From positions 44,208 through 108,207 of the forward strand of contig VXBP01003608.1 of assembly GCA_013400115.1 (NCBI GenBank): 64,000 nt of DNA, read 5' to 3'. Within the stretch, counting starts at the first letter, position 1; every line of letters starts with the position of its first letter. The translations under genes were made by a program, and so were the position numbers. The notes under the pieces are model-generated. The model saw nothing but the letters and a program-made list of their open reading frames with translations, ran no database searches and had not been told where the DNA came from. Positions 21,299-32,268 of the stretch are shown piece by piece. Source of the DNA: Rhinopomastus cyanomelas (taxonomy: Eukaryota; Chordata; Aves; Bucerotiformes; Rhinopomastidae).

Positions 21299-22789
21299 AA
21301 AACCACATAAACAACTCACCTGACCTGTGGCAAAAGCAGAACCATCTGGATGCAAGTTCTTCTTCAGGAACACTTGGTGGGTCACAGGCAGGTTACAGTG
21401 GACACTGGGCAACCCCCCCACTACATTTTAAGATCTAGTATGTAAAAAACATGCAATGGGTAGGTAACAGTCAAAACCCTGTGGTATCCTGTGGTGGTCA
21501 TTGACAGTAGGACCAGGAGCCTAATTACTCTGATTCTTTGCAGGCATTTCAGCAAAGGAGAAGCATTATTGAAGAAGGAGGTTAATCAAGTAGGTTTGCA
21601 GAAAGCTGATGAGAAAGGTTGCATGGGTCCTTGGAGGAGTTTGTAATGAGCTGATTGGCAGCAGGAGTGAGTCTGAAATGAGATGGGTAGTTAAGGCAGC
21701 AGGCAGGACACTCATGGTCATCTGTGTCAGTAAATTAAAGCGTCTGGGAATGGTCCTGAGCACTGGGATGCTGCAGCCTCTGTTTTGGTGCTCCTCACGC
21801 AGTTGCTGGTGTCCATGGGAAGCTCCCCAAGCACAGTTCTGACTTAATGATTTCCTGGGGCAGTTCTCCAGAGGCGGCTGGATGCCATCACCCTGTGTAA
21901 GGGATGGGAAGAGTTTAGTTTACAAAGGACAAACATGAACCATTTGGTGCCATCTGGATGTGGTACCCAACAACGTTCCTGGTTATGTTTAATTTATCAG
22001 CAGAGATAAGCTCTGAAAGTGAAAACAACTACCTTACGTTGGCCATGATGAAACAAGCAGAGTTGTTGAAGGATGTAACGAGAAGGCTGTGTGGTCAAAG
22101 CTGTAAAACATTAAGAAAGATCTTCACAGTGATGTCCAGGAGGAGTATGAGCAGGGCAGGGGCTCACTGCGAGGACCAGGGCAACGTGGTACCAGGGTCA
22201 GGTCAGTAAGCCTGGGCAGCAGCACTGTAACAAGTCAGGTGAGAATGGTTTTAGGGACGTTACACAGGATTTGCAGCTGAGTGAGCCCCAGAAAACAGAG
22301 AAAGGTCATGGGACTTCACGTCAGTGAGAGAGATGCTGGTTGATACTGGATTTTTACCTTTGTTTTCAATGTCCATTAAAAACACAACATTTAGCAGCAA
22401 AACATTGCAACTCTTTCAAAGCTGAATTTCTTAATATGATTATGTAAATGCTGCGAGTTGATTAAGTCTTTGTAGTTATGTTTTGGCTCATAACAACGTC
22501 TTTATCAGCAGCATAATTCATACTGTAGCAGTTAGTATGACACTAGAGAGAAGTATCAGTTTATTTCTTAGAGCTAATTGGCTTCACTGCATAGTTCAAA
22601 AATCACTGGCATCAAGTCAAACGCTGCTCTCGGAAAATGCACCAGGCTAATAAACTCAGATCTGATATTAGCTGTACTGCTATTAAATTTAAATGAGTGT
22701 GTATCCAACCTACACTGGTCTCTTGAAGCCGTGCATCACAACCCAGATGCAGGAGTTCTGCTTTGTCTACCAGGTACATACAAGTTGGA
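21299..22789. other. Unique stretch, about 1.5 kb
   Basis: No transposon recognised. The AT-rich part 22370-22720 resembles conserved non-coding DNA in composition. Frames are short and unconvincing. Confidence 0.45.
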
Positions 22790-23422
22790 CATAAGGCAAC
22801 CCTAAGCATAAATACAGGCTGGGCTGTGACTGGTTGGAGAGTAGCCCTGAGGAGAGGGACTTGGGGGTGCTTGTGGATTCTCCCCCTCTACTCTGCTCTG
22901 GTGAGACACCACCTGGAGCTCTTGTGTCCAGTTCTGGAGCCCTTAGTACAAGAAGGATGTGGACATACTGGAGCGAGTGTAGAGGAGGGCCATGAGGATG
23001 ATCAGAGGGCTGGAGCACATCTTCTGTGAGGCCAGACTGAGAGAGTTGGTGCTGTTGAGTCTGATGAAGAGGAGTCTCCCAGGTGACCTTCTTGTGGCCT
23101 TCCAGTATCTGCAGGGGGCCTACAAAAAGGCTGGGGAGGCACTTTTTAGGATGTCAGGTAGTTGCATGACTAGGGGGAATGGAGCAAAGCTGGAGATAGG
23201 TAGATTTAGAGTGGATGTGAGGAGCAAGTTCTTCACCGTGAGAGTGGTGAGAGCCTGGAATGGGTTGCACAGGAAGGTGGTTGGGGCCCTGTCCTTGGAG
23301 GTGTTTAAGGCCAGGCTGGATGAGGCTCTGTCCAGCCTGATCTAGGTTGGGGTGTCCCTGCTCATGGTAGGGGAGTTGGAACTGGGTGATCCTGTGGTCC
23401 CTTCTAACCCTGACTTGGCTAT
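22790..23422 (+). mobile_element. CR1 with internal deletion and open ORF2 end
   Basis: The 5' part ([18 protein letters not shown]) jumps at about 22883 to [21 protein letters not shown] 117-codon frame (22992-23345) reads [20 protein letters not shown] through VRVVRAWNGLHRKVVGALS to the natural end LSSLI. The 3' UTR is degraded. Confidence 0.92.
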
Positions 23423-23509
23423 GACTTGGTCTGGGTGATCCTGCTGTGTCATTGGGATTGGACTAGATGATCTTTTGAGGTCCCTTCCAGTCCCTAATGA
23501 TTCTATGAT
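23423..23509 (+). mobile_element. CR1 3'-end fragment
   Basis: TGACTTGGTCTGGGTGATCC through GGATTGGACTAGATGATC to the tail TAATGATTCTATGATG, directly behind the previous element. Confidence 0.85.
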
Positions 23510-23704
23510 GAACAACTTCTTCACCCACTCTCAGAATAGGCTGCCCAGGGAGGGGGTCAAATGGCCATCCCTGGACATATGTAACACTCATGGAGATCTG
23601 GAGCTTGGGGGCAGTGTTTAGTGGTGGCTTGGGACAGCTGGGTTAAGGGTTGGGCTTGGAGATCTTGAGGATCTTTTCAAACCTAAATGATTCTGTAATT
23701 CTGT
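23510..23704 (+). mobile_element. CR1 3' part, second subfamily
   Basis: ORF2 end (TCAGAATAGGCTGCCCAGGG) and 3' UTR with GATCTGGAGCTTGGGGG and tail TGATTCTGTAATTCTGTG. Confidence 0.85.
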
Positions 23705-23734
23705 GGTTGCTCTCATAGAGTCCTTCTGGAACAG
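23705..23734 (+). repeat. 30-bp direct repeat, left copy
   Basis: GGTTGCTCTCATAG and the following 16 bases recur at 25363-25392 with a single C/T difference. The pair brackets a complete CR1 block, so it is probably a long target-site duplication. Confidence 0.75.
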
Positions 23735-23941
23735 AAGGATGACCATAAGCCAGCAATGGCCAAGAAGGCCAACAGCATCCTGGGGTGGATCAGAACAGGG
23801 GTGGTTAGCAGATCGAGAGAGGTTCTCCTCTCTCTCTACACTGCCCTGCTGAGACCACATCTGCAATCTTGTGTCTAGTTCCAGGCCCCTCAGTTCCAAA
23901 AGACACAGAACTGCTGGAGAAAATCCAGACCAGGGAGACAA

Positions 23942-24213
23942 TGGACAGGGTTAACTATAGACCGGTCAGCCTCACCTCCATCCCAGGAAAAGTGAGGGAA
24001 CAATTTGTACTAGAGGCTGTTTCCAGGCACATCAAGGACAGGAGGGTCATTAGGGACAGTCAGCACGGCTTCACAAAAGGAAAGTCATGCTTGACCAATC
24101 TGATAGCCTTTTATGAGGGCATAACCAGGTGGATGGATGATGGCAAAGCAGTGGATGTCATCTATTGACTTCAGTAAGGCATTTGACACGGTCTCTCACA
24201 GCATCCTTGCAGC
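23942..24213 (+). pseudogene. CR1 ORF2 reverse transcriptase fragment
   Basis: It reads [19 protein letters not shown], then [20 protein letters not shown] and, after a small deletion that makes a stop near 24167, DFSKAFDTVSHSILA. These are the N-terminal fingers and motif A region of non-LTR reverse transcriptases; the F-D of AFD is the metal-binding part. The motif B and YADD-like regions fall in the gap. This copy cannot make an active enzyme. Confidence 0.9.
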
Positions 24214-24878
24214 NNNNNNNNNNNNNNNNNNNNNNNNNNNNNNNNNNNNNNNNNNNNNNNNNNNNNNNNNNNNNNNNNNNNNNNNNNNNNNNNNNNNNNN
24301 NNNNNNNNNNNNNNNNNNNNNNNNNNNNNNNNNNNNNNNNNNNNNNNNNNNNNNNNNNNNNNNNNNNNNNNNNNNNNNNNNNNNNNNNNNNNNNNNNNNN
24401 NNNNNNNNNNNNNNNNNNNNNNNNNNNNNNNNNNNNNNNNNNNNNNNNNNNNNNNNNNNNNNNNNNNNNNNNNNNNNNNNNNNNNNNNNNNNNNNNNNNN
24501 NNNNNNNNNNNNNNNNNNNNNNNNNNNNNNNNNNNNNNNNNNNNNNNNNNNNNNNNNNNNNNNNNNNNNNNNNNNNNNNNNNNNNNNNNNNNNNNNNNNN
24601 NNNNNNNNNNNNNNNNNNNNNNNNNNNNNNNNNNNNNNNNNNNNNNNNNNNNNNNNNNNNNNNNNNNNNNNNNNNNNNNNNNNNNNNNNNNNNNNNNNNN
24701 NNNNNNNNNNNNNNNNNNNNNNNNNNNNNNNNNNNNNNNNNNNNNNNNNNNNNNNNNNNNNNNNNNNNNNNNNNNNNNNNNNNNNNNNNNNNNNNNNNNN
24801 NNNNNNNNNNNNNNNNNNNNNNNNNNNNNNNNNNNNNNNNNNNNNNNNNNNNNNNNNNNNNNNNNNNNNNNNNNNNNN
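24214..24878. other. Assembly gap, 665 Ns
   Basis: Unsequenced or unplaced bases inside the nested CR1. Long apparent frames across it are artefacts of translating N. Confidence 1.
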
Positions 24879-25362
24879 CTTTCAAGGTCCCTTCCAATCC
24901 GTAGTGATTCTATGATTCTATGATTCTATGACAAAGGTGATGAAGGAAGTGGAACACATCCTTGACAAGGAAAGGCTGAGGGAGCTGGGTCTCTTGAGCT
25001 TGGGAAAAAGGAGACTGAGGGGTGACCTCATTAATGTTGATAAATATGTGAAGGAAGGGTGTCATGCGGATGGATCCAGGCTCTGCTCAGTGTCATCGAA
25101 GGATAAGACGAGGAGCAATGGATGTCATCTGGAACAGAGAAGGTTCCACATCAATCTGAGAAGGAATTTTTTAATGGTGAGGGTGACAGAGCACTGGAAA
25201 GGGCTGCCCAGGGCTGTTGTGGAGTCTCTTTCTTTAGAGACATTTAAAACCTGCTTGGCCATGTTCCTGTGTGACTGGATCTAGGTGATCTTGCTGTGTT
25301 AGGGGGATTGGACTGGATGATCTTTGAGGTCCCTTCCAGTCCCTCATGTTCTGTGCTTGTAT

Positions 25363-25392
25363 GGTTGCTCTCATAGAGTCCTTTTGGAACAG
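25363..25392 (+). repeat. 30-bp direct repeat, right copy
   Basis: Matches 23705-23734 at 29 of 30 positions and begins right after the CR1 3' end. Confidence 0.75.
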
Positions 25393-26186
25393 TGGAACTA
25401 ATTCCTTTACATACATTTATAAATATGTATTTGGTGTATTTTAGGAAGGAAGGATGGGTAGTGTGAGTGTTGTCACCAGTGCAGATGTTTTTAGGGAGGT
25501 GTATAGGTCAGGTATAACCCAGTAAAGAAGGAGCAGTTGCAAAGGAAATTACCAGGGTACAAAAAAGGGATATGTCGGGTTCTGCTGCACCTTTCATTTC
25601 TAGCTTTAGAGAAGACAAACACATGACATCAGTCATGCTAGTCTTGTGAGGTTTTTTCCCTTTATTTGTTTATTTTAACTAGTTTGGCTTTATTATGTGT
25701 TTGTTCAGTGCCAGCATTTATTAAGAGTTGACTGAAGGATGGATAGCAGTGGCAGTTTCACCCCCACCTTTCTAATCTGCGCTGCCTCTTCTGAGCAAAT
25801 GTTAGCAGAAGTGGCAGAAGTGGGGACAAGAGAGTGATGGATGGCGCTAAGGGAATCATGATCAGTGGTGGGGTGGAAAAAGGCTCATGAAAGGAAAAAT
25901 GTGTCGCTGCAAAATATTTCATCAGCTGCAAGCAAGAGCTGCCACCTCCGAAGAGCCTTGTTTGGGCTCTCTCTAGGGTGGTAGCAAAGGAGGGGCACTG
26001 AGATGTTCAGTGATAGATGATCCAGCCTCTCACTCTGCATTGCTCTGAGGAGACTCTCAGCAGTAGCACAGCAGATGCTGCAGTGCTTGAAAACTTAGCC
26101 TCTCAGAACCAGACGCTTTAGAATTACTAAATCTAGGTTTAAAATGCCTGCCTTTGCTTTATAGCAATGTGATGCTTATAACAGAA
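25393..26186. other. Unique non-coding stretch
   Basis: Nothing recognised. Confidence 0.45.
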
Positions 26187-26515
26187 ATCAGAGAATGTGC
26201 TGGGTTGGAAGGGACCTCCAAAGGACGTCCAGTCCCACCCCACTACAGCAGTCAGAGACATCTCTAACCAGATCAGGCTGTCCAGAGCCCCATACAGCCT
26301 GACCTTGAATGGCTCCAGGGATAGGGTCTCCACTACCTCTCTGGGCAGCCTGTTCCAGGGATCCCCCACCCTCACATTCCAGACCTTTTTCCTCCTGCCC
26401 AGCTTCACTCTGCCCTTTTCCAGCTTCAAACCATGACCCCTCATTCTGTTGTTCCCTGCCCTTGGGAGCAGTCCTCCTCAGCCTTCTGACAGACTCCTTT
26501 CAGGAGTGCCTCTGA
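26187..26515 (-). mobile_element. CR1 fragment, fifth subfamily
   Basis: The minus strand encodes MRGHGLKLEKGRVKLGRRKK, then [20 protein letters not shown], an ORF2 C-terminus. The inverted tail at the left end is decayed (AATCAGAGAATGTGCTGGG). Confidence 0.9.
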
Positions 26516-26589
26516 CCCCTGGGCTGGTCAGTAGAGCAGTAACCTACATCATCTCTCTGAACCAAGGGGAATAGGGTGTGAGTAGTGCC

Positions 26590-26775
26590 TTAGGCATTGG
26601 AATAGGCTGACAAAGGGCAGTGGTGGAGTCCCCATCCCTAGAGGTGTCTACAGGATATACAGACATAGTGCTGAGGGACAGGGTTTAGTGGTGACCTGTC
26701 ATTGCTGGGTTAACAGTTGGACTTGACAATCTTAAAGGTCTCTTTTAACCAAAGACATTCTGTGATTCTGTGCAC
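26590..26775 (+). mobile_element. CR1 3' part
   Basis: ORF2 end (GGCATTGGAATAGGCTGAC), 3' UTR (GGGACAGGGTTTAGTGG) and tail CATTCTGTGATTCTGTG. Confidence 0.85.
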
Positions 26776-27045
26776 TGATAAAAGTTTCTCTTCACATTAA
26801 GAAACAGGCTGGAAGGAACCACTGTGATATCTTCATGCCACAGGAGGCTCAGATTGGGTCTTAGGAAAAACTTCTTCCCAGAAGGAGTGGGGAGGCCTTG
26901 GAACAGGCTGCCCTTGGAGGAAGTGGAAGCACCATCCCTGGAAGAGTTCAACACATGGGCAGACAGAGTGTTTCAGATGGGTTAGTGGTTAGGTGAACAG
27001 TTGGACTTGAAGATCTTTTCCAATTTTCATGATTCGATGAATCTG
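26776..27045 (+). mobile_element. CR1 3' part, diverged
   Basis: The clear match begins near 26850 (LRLGLRKNFFPEGVGRPWNR-like when translated with gaps). It ends in a decayed tail, CATGATTCGATGAATCTGTG. Confidence 0.78.
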
Positions 27046-27903
27046 TGTTTCACATCTGCTTTTCACCTTGTGTAATTTTAGGCTGATTTTCACATTTATT
27101 AGAGTATGTGGGTTATTTTATCGATGCTGACTGATGCACACCCATGCCTGGCCTCTTGTAAGCCCAGGACAATCCCACATACCTTCTCAAAAGGGAGCTG
27201 CAGGCAAGTGGAAATGAGACCTAAGGCACTGTGAGCTCCACACCTTATTAAAATGTAGGCTGCGTCCCTCAAAGATACCTGCTCAGGTATCTTGTATAAT
27301 CTTCTATCAGGATTGTATCTCTGCTCCAGTTTGTATGACATTACCTGTTTGAATAGGACAAAGGCTCCCTGCTGCTGTCAGCCCTGCTTCTGGCTCAATG
27401 TTCCTCTGCTCCTTTGCGGATGCCATTTTTTATCAGGTGTCCCGAAGACCATCCCTCTGCCAACCCACCAGTTCCCACTCTTTGGCTCCAGCAATTTCTG
27501 GGGAGACAAGCTCAGACCTGGATGCTTTTTCCTCTCCACAGCAGAGAAAAAGGGACATTTTTCTGATGCCCGCTCTGCTGAGAAGGTTGATTCATGTGTA
27601 AATTACTGGTTGCCCTTTATTTGCTTGGTCTGTGGAGAGTACACGGGCAGATAAAAGGCTCAGTGGGTCAGGGCTGAGTATGTGCCGGTTTCTTCCCACG
27701 GCCACGATGGCGGGGTTGGGGTTGTTGTCAAAGATTATCAGGCAGACTCTGACATCTTATCGTTATTTACTCACATATAAAAATAAAACTCTGCACATGG
27801 GAGGCTTTTGCAGGATTCCAGCTGAGCTGCGTCGCAGCAGCTACTGTCAACTGTAGGTACCAGGAGTTTTGCACACCTGGCTTTTTTGTAAAATTATTTA
27901 AGT
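27046..27903. other. Unique non-coding stretch
   Basis: A 120-codon + frame (27292-27654) is cysteine-rich by composition but has no recognisable domain, splice support or codon bias, so I do not call it. Confidence 0.4.
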
Positions 27904-27970
27904 ACCTGGGATTGGACTGGATGATCTTTAGAGGTCCTTTCCAATCCCTAATGATTCTATGATTCTGTGG
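27904..27970 (+). mobile_element. CR1 3'-tail fragment
   Basis: GGGATTGGACTGGATGATC to TGATTCTATGATTCTGTGG. Confidence 0.88.
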
Positions 27971-28014
27971 TACACAAAGTGAGAGCATGCTATGGGCTTC
28001 TCCAGTTCCACCTA

Positions 28015-28207
28015 AAGAGAAAGAAAAAAACAGGAAAAAACAAAACCAAAAGTCTTTTGAGGTCCCTTCTAGTCCTTAATGTTCTATAATTCTGTGAAAA
28101 ATGAACAAAAAAAACCAAAAGCAAAAAAAACCTCAAAAAACTACCCCAAACTCCAAAAAAGAACAAAAAAAGAACAATAAAAAAGAACACAAAAAAAAGC
28201 GCAACCC
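28015..28207 (+). repeat. A/C-rich tract with embedded CR1 tail
   Basis: AAAAAACC-type low-complexity sequence, interrupted at 28051-28097 by a CR1 3' tail (CTTTTGAGGTCCC ... ATAATTCTGTG). Confidence 0.85.
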
Positions 28208-28427
28208 CATTCTACATCAATCTGAGAAGGAACTTCTTCCCAGTGAGGCTGACAGAGCACTGGAACAGGCTGCCCAGAGAGGTTGTGGAGTCTCCTTCTC
28301 TGGAGATGTTTCAAACCTGCCTGGATGTGTTCCTGTGTGACTTGATCTAGGTGATCGTGCTGTGGCAGGGGGATTGGACTGAACTTTTGAGGTTCCTTCT
28401 AATTCCTGATGATTCTATGATTCTATG
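28208..28427 (+). mobile_element. CR1 3'-end fragment inside the A/C-rich tract
   Basis: From the [26 protein letters not shown] ORF2 end through the 3' UTR to TGATTCTATGATTCTATG. A/C-rich sequence lies on both sides. Confidence 0.9.
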
Positions 28428-28905
28428 TTTCAATGAAAATACAAAAAGCATAAAAAAAAAGCCGAAAAAGATCCCCCAAAAAAACCCTAAAAACAGCAAA
28501 ACCCAACAAAAGCCCAAAGAAACCCCCTCCAAAAAAACCACAAAACAAAACACCACACAAACAAAAAAAACCAAAAAAGCCAAAAAACGCCCCAAAAACC
28601 ACGAGAGGACAAAAATAACCGCACAAAGTTACCTTCTCAAAAAAAACCCCAAAATCCCCAAGGAAACCCCAAAAACCCGAACAAAATCAAAAAACCCCAA
28701 AAGATGTTTTAAAAAATCTCAAAAAATGAACAATTACCCCCCAAAAAACCCCAATCCCTCCCCCCAAAAAAAACCAAGAGAATCACTCCCCAAAAGCTGC
28801 TGCCAAAAGCAAATTTTAAAAAACCTTAAAAAAAACCTTAAAAAAAATAAAAAAACCCGTAAATTTAACCCCAGAACCTCAAAAAACCAGAAGAACCCAG
28901 GTATT
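28428..28905. repeat. A/C-rich low-complexity tract
   Basis: Nearly 480 bases made of A runs of 4-9 broken by CC, CCC and CCCC. G and T are rare. A 186-codon lysine-rich frame here is a by-product of composition and not a gene. Confidence 0.92.
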
Positions 28906-30139
28906 ATCTGAGCAAAATCACTCCTGACACCTTCCGTACAAAAGCATCAAGCTGAGGGTTGCACTGGTTTTGCACCAGAGCCTGATTTCTCCCACCTGCG
29001 AATACCCCGTAGCAGCGCTGAGCGGGCTCTCAGAACTCCTCTGCTGGCTCGTGTGTGTTCTGTCTCGTTTAATAACACAGTTATAATATATTTGTCTACT
29101 TCACGACTGTATTTGTATTGGCACATAAAGCACTCTGGCAGCTGGGAGCTGCGCGTGGGGGTGGCAGAAAGTTATTTGATCTACAGAAATCAGTTACCTG
29201 TCACTCAGTTGCCTCTCACCAAAACATAATAAAGAGGAATCATTATGGGACAATTAGCAGCGCCAATGTAAGAGTGCATTCGGTGTGCCGTTCTCAGATC
29301 GATGGTTACCCCACATGAGAGAAAAGTTGGGACGAGCCGTGTTTGCTTAAGGAGGGGAATCGTAAGTTGGGCAGGACATGAAATGTAGATTCACAGACCA
29401 CAGGGGTTTGATCTGTCGGGTCAGGCTTGACGTAGGCATCTCCATCCCTTCAATAACCGGGACTCATCGAGTCATCTGTGCTAATGTGTTTCTCTCCACT
29501 CGTAATGGTGTTGTGGATGATGCTTAAAAGGGCTTTGTGGAATGAAAAAGGAAGAAAAAGGATCCATCCTTTTAATATATTTAAAAAACCATGAAATTAA
29601 ACAGCTCAGGCTGGATTAGGAGAGTGAGGGTACGACTTGATGCGCACGGGTTTTATGCTTCCCATGAGAATTCTCTCCTCTTTTTCCATCGTTACTAATG
29701 ATACCACATCTTTGTGTATAATATTGACACTATTGAAATCACTTAGCGGCTTTATTTGCCAGAGAGAACCTGTCTGGGAGAGAAAAAAACTCCACAACCT
29801 GAAGTTGTTAATGCTAATATTTTGAAATTCACCTCACATCCCTTGTTACTCCTTTCGTTATTTAAATTCCATTTTGAAAAAAAAAAATCCCACAGTTTCA
29901 GTTTCTTGAGTCTTCCTCTTGATCTTATCGATGTGGTTTGACGCAAGTGTCTTCAAAGCCACCCACAACTGCATTTCTGGTTTGTTTTTTATGGATCTGC
30001 AGGGCCCACACTGGGTATAAGAACAAAATTTGGAGTGTGGCAAAATGCCAGTTCTTCACAGATTCTCACGTTCATCTTATCAGTCCATCCCGGCACCACT
30101 GGTCCCTGCCGTGGGCTTTAGTGATGAAACACAAGACAG
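28906..30139. other. Unique stretch, about 1.2 kb
   Basis: No transposon recognised. Short frames only. A few T-rich and A-rich patches. Confidence 0.45.
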
Positions 30140-30303
30140 AACAGGTTGGTGAGAGAGGTAGTGGAGGCTCCATTCCCTGGAATGTTCAAGGTCAGGTTGG
30201 ATGAGGCTCTGAGTAACCTGCTTTAGTTGAAGATGTCCCTGCTCACTACAGGGAATTGGATTAGACGACCTTGGAAGGTCCCTTCCAACCCAATGCATCC
30301 TAT
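30140..30303 (+). mobile_element. CR1 3' part, fifth subfamily
   Basis: GGTCAGGTTGGATGAGGCTC, GGAATTGGATTAGACGACC and a decayed tail CAATGCATCCTAT. Confidence 0.8.
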
Positions 30304-30724
30304 CACAGAATGACAGAACATTAGGGATTGGAAGGGACCTTGAAAGATCTTCTAGTCCAATCCCCCTGACACAGCAGGATCTCCTATATCCAGTTGCACA
30401 GCACCATGGCCAGGCAGGTTTGAAACCTTTCTGGTGAAGGAGACTCCACAACCCCCTGGGCAGCCTGTTCCAGTGCTCTGTCACCCTTACCATAAAGAAG
30501 TTCCTTCTTACATTGATGTGGAACCTCCTCTGTTCTAGCTCACACCCGTTGCCCCTTATCCTGTCATTGGACACCAGTGAGCAGAGTCTGGATCAATTCT
30601 CCTGACACCTGCCTTTTCACATATTTATCAACATTAATGAGGTCACCCCTCAGTTTCCTTTTTCCCAAGCTCAAGACACCCAGCTCCCTCAGCCTTTCCT
30701 CATCAGGAATATGCTCCAATCCCT
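30304..30724 (-). mobile_element. CR1, ORF2 C-terminus to 3' end
   Basis: The minus strand encodes [20 protein letters not shown] and [13 protein letters not shown], and upstream [20 protein letters not shown]. The inverted tail starts at 30304. Confidence 0.92.
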
Positions 30725-31217
30725 TCACAGAATCACAGAACATTAGAAGAGACCATGAAAGATCATCCAATCCCCCTGACACAGCAGGATCACCTAAAAC
30801 AAGTCACACAGGAACACATCCAGGTGGGTTTTAAACATCTCCAGAGAAGGAGACTCTGCAACCCACCCTGGGCAGCCCCTTTCAGTGCTCTGTCAACCTC
30901 ACCATGAGCAAACTCCTTCTCATATTTGTGTGGAATCTCCCATGTTCCGGTGCACACCAATTGCCCCTTGTCCTGTCATTGGGTGCCACTGAGCAGAGCC
31001 TGCCTCCATCCTCTTGATGGATGGCCTTTCCGTATTTATAAACATTAATGAAGTTACCCCTCAGTGTCCTTTTTTCCAAGCTCAAGAGACCCAGGTCCCT
31101 CAGCCTTTCCTCATCTGGCAGATGCTACACTCTCTCTCCAGCAGCTGTGTCCTTCTGGAACTCAGAGGCCCAGAACTGGACACAATCTTCCAGATGTGGT
31201 CTCATCAGGGCAGAGTA
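30725..31217 (-). mobile_element. CR1, second copy in tandem orientation
   Basis: The inverted tail at 30727 and the ORF2 segments [20 protein letters not shown] and [19 protein letters not shown] end near the YSALMRPHLEDCVQ-like region at 31217. It lies head to tail with the previous copy. Confidence 0.9.
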
Positions 31218-31964
31218 AGGTTCTAAGGAACATGGTTCTGGGTATCTGGGAAAGGAAAGGTTTGATAATTTGGTCTAAAATTTTATCTGGTGATACCCAA
31301 AATGAGCAGCCATAGGGAAACGGTCGGTAACGTCCAGGTGGAGCGTTTGGCACTGTGAGATAGCAGCTAATGGCAGCTGTGACTGCTACAGCCTGAATAA
31401 ACCTTGATTTAATTGGACTGATAAAGGCTGTGCTCCTAGCTGCACGCGCACCTGGCTGCATAGTGTCCTCGGTGGAGCCTTATCAGTACAAAAACACATT
31501 TCCTGAAAGGTAACCCAGTTTCGAAAAGCACTGGGGAGTGTTACTAGAGGGATGTAGTTTGGTGGATTGTTGTTGGGTTGTGTTGGTTGGGGCTTGGGGT
31601 TTTTTTTCAGCAGAATCAACCTGTTTGTGTAGTAACAGAAGCAAAATATTTGGCAGTTGCACATGTATACAAATATGCTCCGTGTGCGTTAAGCACAGAG
31701 TATGGCACACAAATATACCGCTAATACAAGCAACAACATTCTGTGACAGTTTTCCTAAGGATATATTTTGTGCATCTGTGAGGGTATATTTAAATTTATA
31801 TTTTAAAAAGAGATCTAATTATCCCACAAATAAAAATATTTGAAGGTAGCAAACAGATTTGTTTATGCACATAGTCATTGACTTACCAGGATAGCTGATC
31901 TCAAACGCAGAATTCTTGTTTGTGCTGGGCCCTAGACATGAGTTTGTGAACATACAGTATCACA
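31218..31964. other. Unique non-coding stretch
   Basis: Nothing recognised. T/G-rich at 31555-31610. Confidence 0.45.
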
Positions 31965-32237
31965 CACTATCACAGTATCACAGTAATGATAAGGTTGGAA
32001 AAGACCTTAAAGATCATCCAGTCCAACCTAAATCCAAATAAACCCAGTAATCCTAACATCTAACATCTAGATCATGCCACTCAGCACCTCATCCAGCCTA
32101 ACCTTGAATACTTCGAAGGCTGGTGACTCAACCACCTCTGTGGGCAGCCCATTCCAAAACTGGATCACTCTTTCAGTGAAAAATCTTTTCCTAATGTCAA
32201 GTCTAAACCTCCCCTGATGAAGCTTAAGACTATTTCA
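31965..32237 (-). mobile_element. CR1 3' part, older subfamily
   Basis: Inverted tail variants (ATCACAGTATCACAGTAATG), TCATCCAGTCCAACCT and the ORF2 end in reverse. Confidence 0.85.
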
Positions 32238-32268
32238 GATAGTTATAGACAGCGATAACAAAACCAAA

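Larger units (their letters stand above)
23942..24929 (+). mobile_element. Nested CR1 with reverse transcriptase region, middle unsequenced
   Basis: Inserted into the CR1 above with a 5-bp target duplication GACAA (23937-23941 and 24930-24934). It begins in the reverse transcriptase domain and ends in three tail octamers (24900-24929). The 665-N gap hides the rest; if the gap length is right, the copy is also internally deleted. Confidence 0.85.
23735..25362 (+). mobile_element. CR1 copy split by a nested CR1 and a gap
   Basis: The left part (23735-23941) encodes the [23 protein letters not shown] region and breaks inside ...QTRE. The right part (24930-25362) resumes at exactly the next bases (ACAAAGGTGATGAAGG) with a 118-codon frame: [20 protein letters not shown] ... 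[17 protein letters not shown], ending in DWI. Removing 23942-24929 restores a normal CR1 order. Confidence 0.88.

Noticed and set aside
24137..24904. Frames of over 230 codons
   Set aside because: They consist mostly of Ns from the assembly gap.
27292..27654. 120-codon cysteine-rich frame
   Set aside because: No repeat, domain or splice evidence; its amino acid make-up follows local base composition.
28351..28911. 186-codon lysine/proline-rich frame
   Set aside because: It begins in a CR1 tail and then translates A/C-rich low complexity; there is no protein signal.
30080..30574. 164-codon minus frame
   Set aside because: It is a composite of a CR1 ORF2 end and the reverse of another CR1 3' UTR.
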